A DNA stretch of 23,566 nucleotides from a virus, in IMG/VR virus record IMGVR_UViG_3300028597_000074, positions 1 through 23,566 of that record, one strand, 5' to 3'. Below, one piece after another: positions 7,662-13,646 of the stretch (the first letter of the stretch is position 1; each line of letters starts with the position of its first letter). The notes under the pieces are model-generated. The model did not search any database, was not told where the DNA came from, and saw nothing but the letters and a program-made list of their open reading frames with translations. Both the position numbers and the translations under genes were made by a program.

Positions 7662-7951
7662 GGACCTACGTGCTGCTGCCCGCCCAGGCACAGCTCATGA
7701 CCGACCTGGAGCGAGAGCAGCTGTTCGACTGGCTGCGCAAGGAGTTCAAGGTCGATCCCATGGACGTCTCGGGGATCAGGCTCGTGCCCACACAGCGCAA
7801 GGTCGTCATCACCACGCTGGTGCGGGGCGCAGATGGCGGGATCGCTGAGAGCCCGTACATGAAGGGTGAGCCCTGGACTGAGACCGAGACCCACCCCATG
7901 CGGGACAAGCCCCCGCTCATCGACCACTACACCATCGAGGAGCTGTCGTGA
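7658..7951 (+). CDS. Hypothetical protein, 97 aa
   Basis: A 97-residue protein with a GTG start overlapping the previous stop. The N-terminus has a strand (Thr-Tyr-Val-Leu-Leu-Pro), a helix rich in Glu/Arg/Leu (about 18-35), then two strands (Val-Ser-Gly-Ile-Arg-Leu-Val and Lys-Val-Val-Ile-Thr-Thr). The second half contains a Pro/Glu/Thr-rich loop. No catalytic pattern is obvious. It belongs to the dense small-gene run. Confidence 0.6.
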   Translation: MRTYVLLPAQAQLMTDLEREQLFDWLRKEFKVDPMDVSGIRLVPTQRKVVITTLVRGADGGIAESPYMKGEPWTETETHPMRDKPPLIDHYTIEELS

Positions 7952-8172
7952 ACTTCTACTGGGTCGTGGACTACACGGCCAACAGCATCCAGGGGCCGTT
8001 CCTCACGGTGGAGCAGGCCAGCATGGTGCAGGGCTACCAGCACCAGGCGTTCCCCACCAACGACGTGCGCGTGGTGCGCCAGGAGATGATCTGGCTGAGC
8101 GACGAGCAGGTCCCTGAGCCCGTGTACCCCACAGAGCCCGAAGACGTCACCCAGCCTGAGGAGCAGCCATGA
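7948..8172 (+). CDS. Hypothetical small protein, 74 aa, Pro/Glu-rich C-terminus
   Basis: A 74-residue protein: an aromatic N-terminal strand, a helix (about 20-32), a second strand (Val-Arg-Val-Val-Arg-Gln-Glu-Met-Ile-Trp), then an unstructured acidic Pro-rich tail. GTG start, overlapping the previous gene by GTGA. The following gene has a similar strand-helix-strand pattern, so the two may be distant paralogues. Confidence 0.6.
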   Translation: MNFYWVVDYTANSIQGPFLTVEQASMVQGYQHQAFPTNDVRVVRQEMIWLSDEQVPEPVYPTEPEDVTQPEEQP

Positions 8173-8330
8173 CGTTCACCTACTACGTGGTCGTGAACCA
8201 CAGCCTGAAGATCGTCTACGAGCCCTGCTACGAGTACTTGGGCGCGGAGCAGTTCAAGGTTGACCTGCTCACTGCCAGGCCCAGTGACGACGTGGACATC
8301 ATCAGTGTCACGGGCACGGTTGTGCCGTAG
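8169..8330 (+). CDS. Hypothetical small protein, 53 aa
   Basis: A 53-residue ORF (53 codons plus TAG at 8328-8330) overlapping the previous stop by ATGA. The N-terminal strand is Tyr-Tyr-Val-Val-Val and a later strand is Asp-Val-Asp-Ile-Ile-Ser-Val. It shares with its upstream neighbour a Phe/Tyr-rich strand then a Pro-Xaa-Asp-Asp-Val or Pro-Thr-Asn-Asp-Val turn. It is too short for common ORF-length cut-offs. The stop codon TAG is also the start of a -10-like TAGACT. Confidence 0.55.
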   Translation: MTFTYYVVVNHSLKIVYEPCYEYLGAEQFKVDLLTARPSDDVDIISVTGTVVP

Positions 8331-8333
8331 ACT
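8305..8333 (+). promoter_or_regulatory. Candidate sigma70-type promoter
   Basis: GTGTCA (8305-8310, four of six matches to TTGACA) lies exactly 17 bases before TAGACT (8328-8333). The -10 hexamer overlaps the stop codon of the 53-residue gene. Transcription would start near 8340, just before the hairpin at 8364-8407, so it would make a short leader or small RNA, or drive the genes from 8517. Confidence 0.35.
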
Positions 8334-8363
8334 GGTCACGTTCATCTCTTTGCCGAGTGAACC

Positions 8364-8407
8364 GAGAGCCCCTGCTACAACCTTCCCCCGGAGAGGCAGG
8401 GGCTCTC
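8364..8407 (+). terminator. Terminator-like hairpin (12-bp perfect stem)
   Basis: Arms GAGAGCCCCTGC (8364-8375) and GCAGGGGCTCTC (8396-8407) are perfectly complementary, with a 20-base loop. The bases after the stem (TTGTGCCC) are only mildly T-rich, which is common for terminators in high-GC actinobacteria and their phages. It lies in the largest intergenic gap of the window (8331-8516), which otherwise holds only promoter-like sites. Confidence 0.65.
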
Positions 8408-8476
8408 TTGTGCCCACATTGTTGCGTAGACACGCGGATTCGCCCGAGAGAAGTCGCACCATTACTGCTCTGTATG

Positions 8477-8495
8477 TGCTAGGGTCGTGTACACG
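8477..8495 (+). promoter_or_regulatory. Extended -10 promoter-like site with palindrome
   Basis: TGCTAGGGT (8477-8485) fits an extended -10 (TGN-TANNNT). It is followed immediately by the palindrome CGTGTACACG (8486-8495), which would cover the start of transcription. The ATG of the 92-residue gene is at 8517, with a GGGGAAGGGA Shine-Dalgarno in between. The same TCGTGT / ACACG half-sites occur before the gene at 5312. Confidence 0.45.
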
Positions 8496-8516
8496 TTCGA
8501 GGGGAAGGGAACAGAC

Positions 8517-8795
8517 ATGACCGACATGCCAGAGCAGTACGACGTGGTGGCCAAAAAGCTGGACGAGCACGAGTCCCAGGCCGCCAGGAAGATCCTCACC
8601 GCGCTCACCGAGCCGGGGCAGGAGTACCAGGGCGCATCCATCGACATGGTGAACTTCATGGGGGCCGAGCACGGGGAGCTGCTTGTCGAGGGGCGCGTGG
8701 GCGGGGACGACTTCGAGATCGCCCTGCGCATCACCAGCATGTACCTCACGCCGTCCATGCCTGACAGCTTCGACGAGGCGGAGGAGGACCGATGA
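8517..8795 (+). CDS. Hypothetical acidic protein, 92 aa
   Basis: A 92-residue acidic protein. The ATG at 8517 has AAGGGA six bases upstream; an alternative GTG at 8487 would overlap the putative promoter palindrome and is less likely. An N-terminal helix (about 5-30) is followed by beta strands (Gly-Glu-Leu-Leu-Val-Glu-Gly-Arg-Val and Phe-Glu-Ile-Ala-Leu-Arg-Ile) and an acidic Glu/Asp-rich C-terminus. It is the first gene after the hairpin and promoter-like region. Function unknown. Confidence 0.65.
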   Translation: MTDMPEQYDVVAKKLDEHESQAARKILTALTEPGQEYQGASIDMVNFMGAEHGELLVEGRVGGDDFEIALRITSMYLTPSMPDSFDEAEEDR

Positions 8796-8926
8796 AGAAC
8801 CTCGACCACGAGCGGGAGCTGCTGCGCGCGCTGAACCGTATCGCCACCGCTCTGGAGCAGGGCAACAAGATGGCTCAGCAGGCGCGTGACGAGCTCCTGA
8901 GCATCGCCAGGACTGAGGAGGAGTGA
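8792..8926 (+). CDS. Tiny helical protein, 44 aa
   Basis: A 44-residue ORF beginning at an ATG that overlaps the previous stop (ATGA). GAGGAGG lies just upstream. The whole sequence is a predicted amphipathic helix (Leu/Ile/Ala at heptad-like spacing, Glu/Arg/Gln elsewhere), so it may oligomerise as a coiled coil. It overlaps the following membrane-protein gene by TGATG. Confidence 0.55.
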   Translation: MKNLDHERELLRALNRIATALEQGNKMAQQARDELLSIARTEEE

Positions 8927-9126
8927 TGTGGATCTACGTCGGTGGCGCGGCCATCACTCTGGTCGTGGCCATCATCCTCGCTGGGCTCAACGTCGAAGAC
9001 CAGAACTGGGACTACACGCTCCTGGCCATCGCGGTCATCGCCGCAACGCTCTTCTGGCCACTGGCCTGGCTGCTGTTGGCCGTCGTCTGCGCCATCTACC
9101 TGGTCCGGGAGCACACCCGTGGATGA
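8926..9126 (+). CDS. Small membrane protein, two predicted TM segments
   Basis: A 66-residue protein. Hydrophobic segments at about residues 3-21 and 30-57 are separated by a short polar loop (Asn-Val-Glu-Asp-Gln-Asn-Trp-Asp), and the C-terminus is basic. The ATG overlaps the preceding stop (an in-frame GTG three bases earlier is possible) and GAGGAG lies upstream. It is the first of three membrane-protein genes in this small-gene run. It could be a superinfection exclusion or holin-like protein, but it lies far from the lysis genes; the role is unknown. Confidence 0.65.
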   Translation: MWIYVGGAAITLVVAIILAGLNVEDQNWDYTLLAIAVIAATLFWPLAWLLLAVVCAIYLVREHTRG

Positions 9127-9235
9127 GGCCAAGCTCCTAGCCTTCCTGGAGGCCCGCAAGGACATGGGCAACCCCGTGGTCTACGCGGTCTACCAGGGGC
9201 TCATCGACCGCATCCGGCGAGGGGAGTTCAGGTGA
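9119..9235 (+). CDS. Tiny protein, 38 aa
   Basis: A 38-residue ORF with GTG start, GGGAG seven bases upstream, and overlaps with both neighbours. The N-terminus is acidic, then a helix and a Tyr-Ala-Val-Tyr-Gln-Gly-Leu segment and basic end. It resembles no family I know. The overlapping, evenly spaced arrangement supports it being translated. Confidence 0.5.
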   Translation: MDEAKLLAFLEARKDMGNPVVYAVYQGLIDRIRRGEFR

Positions 9236-9426
9236 AGCCAGACGAGATCACGCTCATGCGCGAGGCGGCCAAGGAGTGCTACAGCACCAAGGACGACGGC
9301 ATCGCGCAGTACCTGATGCAGGAGGTCCTGTACTTCCAGGACCGCGCCAGGTGGCGCTGGGAGACCGAACGACTGAACAAGGCCGTCCGCACGGCCAAGA
9401 CCGTACTGGAGGGAGTGAGCACATGA
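9232..9426 (+). CDS. Small helical protein, 64 aa
   Basis: A 64-residue protein, GTG start at a GTGA overlap with the previous gene. GGCGAGGGGAG just upstream is a good ribosome binding site. The sequence is almost entirely helical with many Arg/Lys/Glu residues and a central aromatic patch (Tyr-Phe-Gln-Asp-Arg-Ala-Arg-Trp-Arg-Trp). Possibly nucleic-acid or protein binding; function unknown. Confidence 0.6.
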   Translation: MKPDEITLMREAAKECYSTKDDGIAQYLMQEVLYFQDRARWRWETERLNKAVRTAKTVLEGVST

Positions 9427-9674
9427 GCGAGGAGCCTGAGGTGATGCGGGCGAACTTCGAGCCCCCGCGCGCAGGGCGACCTCCGCTGGTCTCTGCCCGC
9501 CCTCTCATGCGCAAGGCCACGGAGTACGCCCAGAGCCACCCTAAGCGCTGGCTGGCCTTCCGCACCTACTCCGCGGCCGAGTGCCGCTCCCTGCGCCGTC
9601 AGCTGCACGCCGAGGGCTACGACGCGTCCATCGCCACTGAGGACGGCCAGACCGTCCTGTACGTGAGGAGCTGA
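9423..9674 (+). CDS. Hypothetical protein, 83 aa, strand-helix-strand C-terminus
   Basis: An 83-residue protein. The ATG at 9423 overlaps the previous stop (ATGA) and GGAGGGAG lies eight bases upstream. The N-terminal 40 residues are Pro/Arg-rich. The C-terminal part has a strand (Trp-Leu-Ala-Phe-Arg-Thr-Tyr), a helix (about 50-62) and two strands ending Val-Leu-Tyr-Val-Arg. This is the shape of small phage proteins that fold like a ferredoxin half or a nucleic-acid-binding beta-alpha-beta unit. Function unknown. Confidence 0.6.
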   Translation: MSEEPEVMRANFEPPRAGRPPLVSARPLMRKATEYAQSHPKRWLAFRTYSAAECRSLRRQLHAEGYDASIATEDGQTVLYVRS

Positions 9675-9676
9675 GC

Positions 9677-9916
9677 ATGGCAGACATCCGCGAGTGGACT
9701 GGCCCTGACGAGGAGCTGACGGTCGAGTACTCCGACACGTTCTTCGACAAGTCCATGGACGGCCCGGTCAACGTCTGGCAGCAGATGTTCGACTACGCGT
9801 CCGAGAACGGCTTCAAGGTGGACGTCGAGTCCATCCGCTTCGAGAAGGTCTACTCGCCCATGCTCGGGCAGGAGAACGAGCTCGTGGGCTTCAAGATGAT
9901 CGGGAGGATGCACTGA
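9677..9916 (+). CDS. Hypothetical acidic protein, 79 aa
   Basis: A 79-residue protein rich in Asp/Glu and aromatic residues, probably a mixed alpha/beta fold. The gene starts two bases after the previous stop with TGAGGAG upstream, and it overlaps the next gene by TGATG. No recognised motif. Confidence 0.6.
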   Translation: MADIREWTGPDEELTVEYSDTFFDKSMDGPVNVWQQMFDYASENGFKVDVESIRFEKVYSPMLGQENELVGFKMIGRMH

Positions 9917-10068
9917 TGCTGGACATCCTGTTCTGGGTCGCCGCCATCGCCTTCATCGTGGAGGGGGTGTACATGTCGCGCCGGGTCACCAAGCTGGAGC
10001 AGCAGGTGCAGTGCCTCAGCGGTGAGTGCGACTGCGAGGACGAGGAGTGGACGGAGGACAAGCTGTGA
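9916..10068 (+). CDS. Small single-pass membrane protein with Cys-rich acidic tail
   Basis: A 50-residue protein. Residues 3-20 are a predicted transmembrane helix, followed by a basic patch (Arg-Arg-Val-Thr-Lys) and then a tail with three cysteines (Cys33, Cys38, Cys40) and many Asp/Glu residues. The arrangement predicts a cytoplasmic tail that could bind metal or form disulfides. It is coupled to the next membrane-protein gene by a GTGA overlap. Confidence 0.6.
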   Translation: MLDILFWVAAIAFIVEGVYMSRRVTKLEQQVQCLSGECDCEDEEWTEDKL

Positions 10069-10274
10069 CCAGCTTCGCCACCTGGGTGGACATCGCCACC
10101 GTCGTGCTCGTCGTAGCAGGGATGCTCATCCTGCTGTGGGACAACGTGAAGATCCGTCGCGTGAACAAGTACCAGCGCGAGATCATCCGCGACCTGCGGT
10201 CCAAGCTCGCCAAGTACTACCTGGAGGACCGCCTGCACAGGTACGAGGAGGAGCACGATGGCTCTGCACGGTGA
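10065..10274 (+). CDS. Small single-pass membrane protein, 69 aa
   Basis: A 69-residue protein starting at GTG 10065. Residues 6-24 are strongly hydrophobic (Val-Val-Leu-Val-Val-Ala-Gly-Met-Leu-Ile-Leu-Leu). A basic helix with Arg/Lys/Tyr follows, then an acidic end. The end overlaps the next gene by 17 bases. An earlier in-frame ATG at 10026 lies inside the upstream gene and would add a 13-residue basic extension, so it was not preferred. Confidence 0.6.
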   Translation: MTSFATWVDIATVVLVVAGMLILLWDNVKIRRVNKYQREIIRDLRSKLAKYYLEDRLHRYEEEHDGSAR

Positions 10275-10488
10275 CGTCTCGGTCAACCGGCAGCCCATCC
10301 TCTTCTGGTCCGCGCGCAGGCTCACCCCTGAGCTCACCGAGCGCAACGAGTACGAGGTCGAGGTCTTCGACTACGCGACCAACGAGACCACACGTTTCAA
10401 GCTGAAGCACAAGTACGAGGACGGCGCTGCGGTGCTGGCCTCGGCGGTGCTCAGGCAGTACAACTACAGGAAGGCTGGAGTGGCATGA
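10258..10488 (+). CDS. Hypothetical protein, 76 aa, beta-rich
   Basis: A 76-residue protein with paired strands (Glu-Tyr-Glu-Val-Glu-Val-Phe-Asp-Tyr and Thr-Thr-Arg-Phe-Lys-Leu-Lys-His), then a C-terminal helix (about 53-70). The ATG has AGGAGGAG nine bases upstream, inside the preceding gene. Function unknown. Confidence 0.6.
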   Translation: MALHGDVSVNRQPILFWSARRLTPELTERNEYEVEVFDYATNETTRFKLKHKYEDGAAVLASAVLRQYNYRKAGVA

Positions 10489-10724
10489 CCGAGAAGAACG
10501 CGTTCCTCAAGTTCGTCCACAAGAACATCGAGGACTTCACGCCTCAGCAGATGGAGCTCGCCACGCGCATCCTCAAGGGCGACAAGGTGGAGCTGACGGA
10601 CAAGAAGCCCGTCCTGATGTCCCTGCACAGCGGGCTCGTCCCCAACTCCACCACGATCACCACCAACGCGAACAAGACGATCACGTTCAGCGGTCTCGAC
10701 TTCAAGTTCACGGAGGCGTCCTGA
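10485..10724 (+). CDS. Hypothetical protein, 79 aa
   Basis: A 79-residue protein. The N-terminal half is helical (residues 5-35) and the C-terminal half is a strand-rich segment with Thr/Asn repeats. The ATG overlaps the previous stop (ATGA) and the stop overlaps the next ATG (TGATG). No recognised motif. Confidence 0.6.
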   Translation: MTEKNAFLKFVHKNIEDFTPQQMELATRILKGDKVELTDKKPVLMSLHSGLVPNSTTITTNANKTITFSGLDFKFTEAS

Positions 10725-10921
10725 TGGCCAGCAAGCAGTGCCACATGATCGTGCAGAAGGCCAACGGCCGCTACGGCGTGGTGGAGGTGAACCTCAACGC
10801 CGAGCGGTACGACGCCGACAAGGTGGAGGGGGACTACGACTCCGTGCAGCAGGCCATCCTCACTCACCAGTTCGGTGAGTACGGGTTCAAGATCCACAGC
10901 TCCATCGCTGGCCATCGTTAG
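10724..10921 (+). CDS. Hypothetical protein, 65 aa
   Basis: A 65-residue protein with a strand, a Tyr-Gly-Val-Val-Glu-Val-Asn strand and a helix (about 39-48), again a beta-alpha-beta-like pattern. The TAG stop is embedded in a -10-like TAGAAT hexamer. Function unknown. Confidence 0.6.
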   Translation: MASKQCHMIVQKANGRYGVVEVNLNAERYDADKVEGDYDSVQQAILTHQFGEYGFKIHSSIAGHR

Positions 10922-10936
10922 AATGTTCGATATCGA
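10919..10936 (+). promoter_or_regulatory. Promoter-like TAGAAT with adjacent palindrome
   Basis: TAGAAT (10919-10924) is a good TANNNT -10 hexamer, overlapping the previous stop codon. It is followed two bases later by the palindrome TCGATATCGA (10927-10936). No -35 was found, so this is only a candidate. The palindrome leads directly into the hairpin at 10935-10976. Confidence 0.35.
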
Positions 10937-10976
10937 GAAGCCCCACCAGGTGCCGCCCGCCCTGATGGGGCTTCTC
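10935..10976 (+). terminator. Terminator-like hairpin (11-bp perfect stem)
   Basis: Arms GAGAAGCCCCA (10935-10945) and TGGGGCTTCTC (10966-10976) are perfectly complementary, with a 20-base loop. It has no T-tract after it. It shares a GAGA(A)GCCCC stem and a 20-base loop with the hairpin at 8364-8407. It lies in the 73-base gap before the gene at 10995. Confidence 0.6.
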
Positions 10977-10994
10977 ACGTACCGAGGAGGACAC

Positions 10995-11270
10995 ATGACG
11001 CAGGACATCCCCGACTACGGCACCCCTGAGCCCATCGCGGAGTACACCCCCGACATCGAGAAGCAGATGCTGCGCTCCATGGTCGACCAGCTCACCCAGC
11101 AGGTCTCAGACCTCTCGCGCTACCTCATCGCCACCGTGGACGCTTCTGGGGGCAACATCGAGCTGGCCACCTCAGCCATCGAGTCCCTGGACTCCAAGGA
11201 CAGCATCGACGTCTCCATCGACCCCACGCACAGGTGGATCAAGCTCAAGGTGATCCGTCACGAGGGCTGA
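10995..11270 (+). CDS. Hypothetical protein, 91 aa, coiled-coil plus beta hairpin
   Basis: A 91-residue protein. The ATG has GAGGAGG four bases upstream. The N-terminus is acidic and Pro-rich, followed by a helix (about 20-50, Met/Leu/Gln/Val pattern) that could form a coiled coil, and a C-terminal beta hairpin (Trp-Ile-Lys-Leu-Lys-Val-Ile). It is the last small gene before the portal. A role with the head-tail connector is possible from position but not shown. Confidence 0.6.
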   Translation: MTQDIPDYGTPEPIAEYTPDIEKQMLRSMVDQLTQQVSDLSRYLIATVDASGGNIELATSAIESLDSKDSIDVSIDPTHRWIKLKVIRHEG

Positions 11271-11310
11271 CTGGCCGAGGTCTGGATGATGGAGCACAGA
11301 GAGGAGCACC

Positions 11311-13296
11311 ATGCCTAACCCGAACTTCGGCTTCATGGGTAACGACCTGAGCCGGTACGACGAGGTGGCGATCCCCGACCTGGAGGTCCAGCCCAAGTCC
11401 TCTCCGCTCCAGGAGATGGGCGTCACGGGCCTCAAGCGCGCAGCGGGCATCGTCGACGAGGAGTTCCTCCCTGCCCTCCGCGGCCGCAAGGCCGTCAAGA
11501 TCTTCCAGGAGATGTCCCTCAACGACCCCATCGTCGGGTCGCTGCTGTTCTCCATCACCCAGCTGCTGCGCAACGTCGACTGGCGGGTGGAGGGCACGGA
11601 CAACACTCCGGAGGCCACGGAAGCCAAGGACTTCCTGGAGCAGTGCATGGACGACATGTCGCACACGTGGGACGACATGATCGCGGACATCCTCACCTGC
11701 CTGGTCTACGGCTGGTCCTGGCACGAGATCGTCTACAAGAAGCGCATCGGCCCGTGGGAGCGCGACCCGAAGAAGAAGTCGAAGTACACCGACGGGCGCA
11801 TCGGCTGGCGCAAGATCGCCATCCGCTCCCAGGAGACGATGCTGCGCTGGATCTTCGACGAGGACGGCGGCATCAAGGGCCTGGTCCAGCTGAGCCCGCC
11901 GCAGTACCAGTCCGTGGTCATCCCCATCGAGCGCTCGCTGCTGTTCCGCACCGACACCTCCAAGGGCAACCCCGAGGGCGTGTCGATCCTGCGTCGGTCC
12001 TACCGGCCCTGGTTCTTCAAGAAGCGCCTGGAGGAGTTCGAGGCCATCGGTGTCGAGCGTGACCTCGCCGGTATGCCGGTGGCGCGCATCCCTGCCGCAT
12101 ACATGGACGCCCCTGCGGGCTCCAAGGAGCGCAAGGTCTTCGAGGCGTTCAAGAAGATGGTCTCCAACGTGCGTCGGGACGAGCACGAGGGCCTGGTGCT
12201 GCCCACGCAGTACGACCGCAACACCAAGCAGCCGCTGTTCGACTTCGAGCTGCTGAGCGCCGGTGGGTCGCGCACCTTCGACACCAACGCCCTCATCCAG
12301 CGCTACGAGCAGCGCATCCTCATGACCGTGCTGGCCGACTTCATCCTGGTGGGTCACGAGGGTCAGGGCTCCTACGCCCTGCACGTGGACAAGACCGGCA
12401 TCTTCCGCTCGGCCCTGAACTCGTTCGCCAACATGATCGCGGACGTGTTCAACCGGCACGCCATCCCCCGCCTGTTCGAGCTGAACGGGTGGAAGCTCGA
12501 CGAGCTGCCCAAGATCGTCCCCAACAACGTCGACCCGCCGAACCTGACGGAGCTGACGCAGTTCATGACCGGCATGGCGGGCATGGGCATGGAGTGGTTC
12601 CCCGACGCCGAGCTGGAGGCGTTCCTGCGCGATATCGCGCATCTGCCTGCGCTGCCGGACGAGCTCATGGAGATCCGCCGCCAGATGTCCCAGCAGAGCG
12701 CTGTCATGGGCTACGCGGACCAGCAGATGCAGTTCCTGGGCATGCAGCAGAAGGCCGAGATGGTGGGCCGGGGCTACACGCCGGAGCAGGCGATGCTGGC
12801 CTCCGAGCAGCCCAACGACGAGATGGCCGAGCAGCAGATGGGCCAGCAGCTGCGTCAGCAGGAGGGCGAGGCCCAGATGCAGGCGCAGTACGACACCTCG
12901 CTCCAGCAGGCCGAGATCGAGTCCGGACAGGCCGAGCAGAACGAGCAGCACGCCCAGGCCCAGCACACGCGCGAGATGGAGCTCATGCAAGCGCAGGAGG
13001 CCATCGCTCAGGCGGGGCTGGAGCGCGAGGCCGCCAAGCTCGACATGGCGGACTTCTACAAGGAGCGCGAGACCGAGCGTGGCGAGAAGGCTGCCACGTC
13101 CGGCGACAAGCGCGCTGCCATCGCGGGGGAGCGGGAGGGCAAGGCCAAGGACGCCGACGTCAAGCGTCAGCTGGCCCTGCGCGACCGGGAGGACAAGTCC
13201 AAGGACGCGGACGAGAAGCGTCAGATCCGCATCCAGCGGGCCAAGCAGACCGCCAAGCCCGACAAGAAGCCGCTGCCCACGAAGGGGAAGAAGTGA
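11311..13296 (+). CDS. Portal protein, DUF935-like, with long C-terminal extension
   Basis: A 661-residue protein. Residues about 50-430 match portals of the DUF935 (Mu gp29-like) group as I know them. They show an Ala-Val-Lys-Ile-Phe-Gln-Glu-Met-Ser-Leu-Asn-Asp-Pro-Ile-Val-Gly opening, a Trp-Arg-Val-Glu-Gly segment, and a Tyr-Gly-Trp-Ser-Trp-His-Glu-Ile-Val motif (about 132-141) typical of the family. The portal forms the dodecameric DNA channel at the head vertex and docks the terminase. The last 200 residues are unusual: about 459-560 is Gln/Met/Ala-rich and helical, and about 574-661 is a long Lys/Asp/Glu/Arg helix, resembling a scaffold or coiled-coil extension. The start has AGGAG at 11301-11305. 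A 16-bp palindrome occurs in the coding sequence at 12626-12641. Confidence 0.9.
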   Translation: MPNPNFGFMGNDLSRYDEVAIPDLEVQPKSSPLQEMGVTGLKRAAGIVDEEFLPALRGRKAVKIFQEMSLNDPIVGSLLFSITQLLRNVDWRVEGTDNTPEATEAKDFLEQCMDDMSHTWDDMIADILTCLVYGWSWHEIVYKKRIGPWERDPKKKSKYTDGRIGWRKIAIRSQETMLRWIFDEDGGIKGLVQLSPPQYQSVVIPIERSLLFRTDTSKGNPEGVSILRRSYRPWFFKKRLEEFEAIGVERDLAGMPVARIPAAYMDAPAGSKERKVFEAFKKMVSNVRRDEHEGLVLPTQYDRNTKQPLFDFELLSAGGSRTFDTNALIQRYEQRILMTVLADFILVGHEGQGSYALHVDKTGIFRSALNSFANMIADVFNRHAIPRLFELNGWKLDELPKIVPNNVDPPNLTELTQFMTGMAGMGMEWFPDAELEAFLRDIAHLPALPDELMEIRRQMSQQSAVMGYADQQMQFLGMQQKAEMVGRGYTPEQAMLASEQPNDEMAEQQMGQQLRQQEGEAQMQAQYDTSLQQAEIESGQAEQNEQHAQAQHTREMELMQAQEAIAQAGLEREAAKLDMADFYKERETERGEKAATSGDKRAAIAGEREGKAKDADVKRQLALRDREDKSKDADEKRQIRIQRAKQTAKPDKKPLPTKGKK

Positions 13297-13637
13297 TGGT
13301 CGACAAGGTAGAGCAGTACGGCGAGCGCTCCCTCGCCATCAAGATCAACGAGGTGATCGACGTCCTCAACGGCCTGGAGGTCGGCGGGAGCGTGGCCTGG
13401 GGTGACATCACTGGTGTCCCCGCTGCGCTCACCACGGCTCAAGCTGCGGGCACGCCGTCCATCCGTGCCATCGGCACCACGGCCACCACGGCGGCTGCGG
13501 GCAACCACACGCACACCGGGCTCATGACGGGCTCTGCCGCGGCGCAGGCTGCCAGCACCGCCACCGACGTGCCTGGCCTCCTGGCTGACTTCAACGCCCT
13601 CCTGACCAAGCTCCGCAACCGCGGCGTCATCTCCTGA
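13296..13637 (+). CDS. Head-fibre-like / decoration protein
   Basis: A 113-residue protein. The N-terminal helix carries an Ile-Lys-Ile-Asn-Glu-Val-Ile-Asp-Val-Leu-Asn repeat. It is followed by a Trp-Gly-Asp-Ile-Thr-Gly-Val-Pro turn, a Gly/Ala/Thr-rich rod with a Gly-Asn-His-Thr-His-Thr-Gly motif (about 68-74), and a C-terminal helix. These elements recur in phage head-fibre and tail-fibre proteins. The ATG overlaps the portal stop (TGATG), which fits a head-vertex-associated or decoration protein. The exact location on the virion is inferred. Confidence 0.65.
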   Translation: MVDKVEQYGERSLAIKINEVIDVLNGLEVGGSVAWGDITGVPAALTTAQAAGTPSIRAIGTTATTAAAGNHTHTGLMTGSAAAQAASTATDVPGLLADFNALLTKLRNRGVIS

Positions 13638-13646
13638 GGTGACCAA

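Noticed and set aside
7254-7951. Tail assembly chaperone pair with programmed frameshift
   Set aside because: No slippery heptamer is evident at the overlap and no tape measure gene follows; the two genes overlap by an ordinary GTGA.
8423-8432. A CGTAGACA motif, also at 19644-19651, resembling the -10 at 8328
   Set aside because: Neither site has a -35 at a workable distance, and short hexamer matches like this are expected by chance.
8260-8520. An 86-codon open frame running through the hairpin and promoter-like region
   Set aside because: It starts at TTG inside another gene, has no ribosome binding site and crosses the terminator-like stem; not a credible gene.
11245-12990. A 581-codon open frame on the minus strand
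   Set aside because: Antisense to the portal gene; it has no recognisable motif and its Leu/Val/His/Gly-rich composition is that of a shadow frame.
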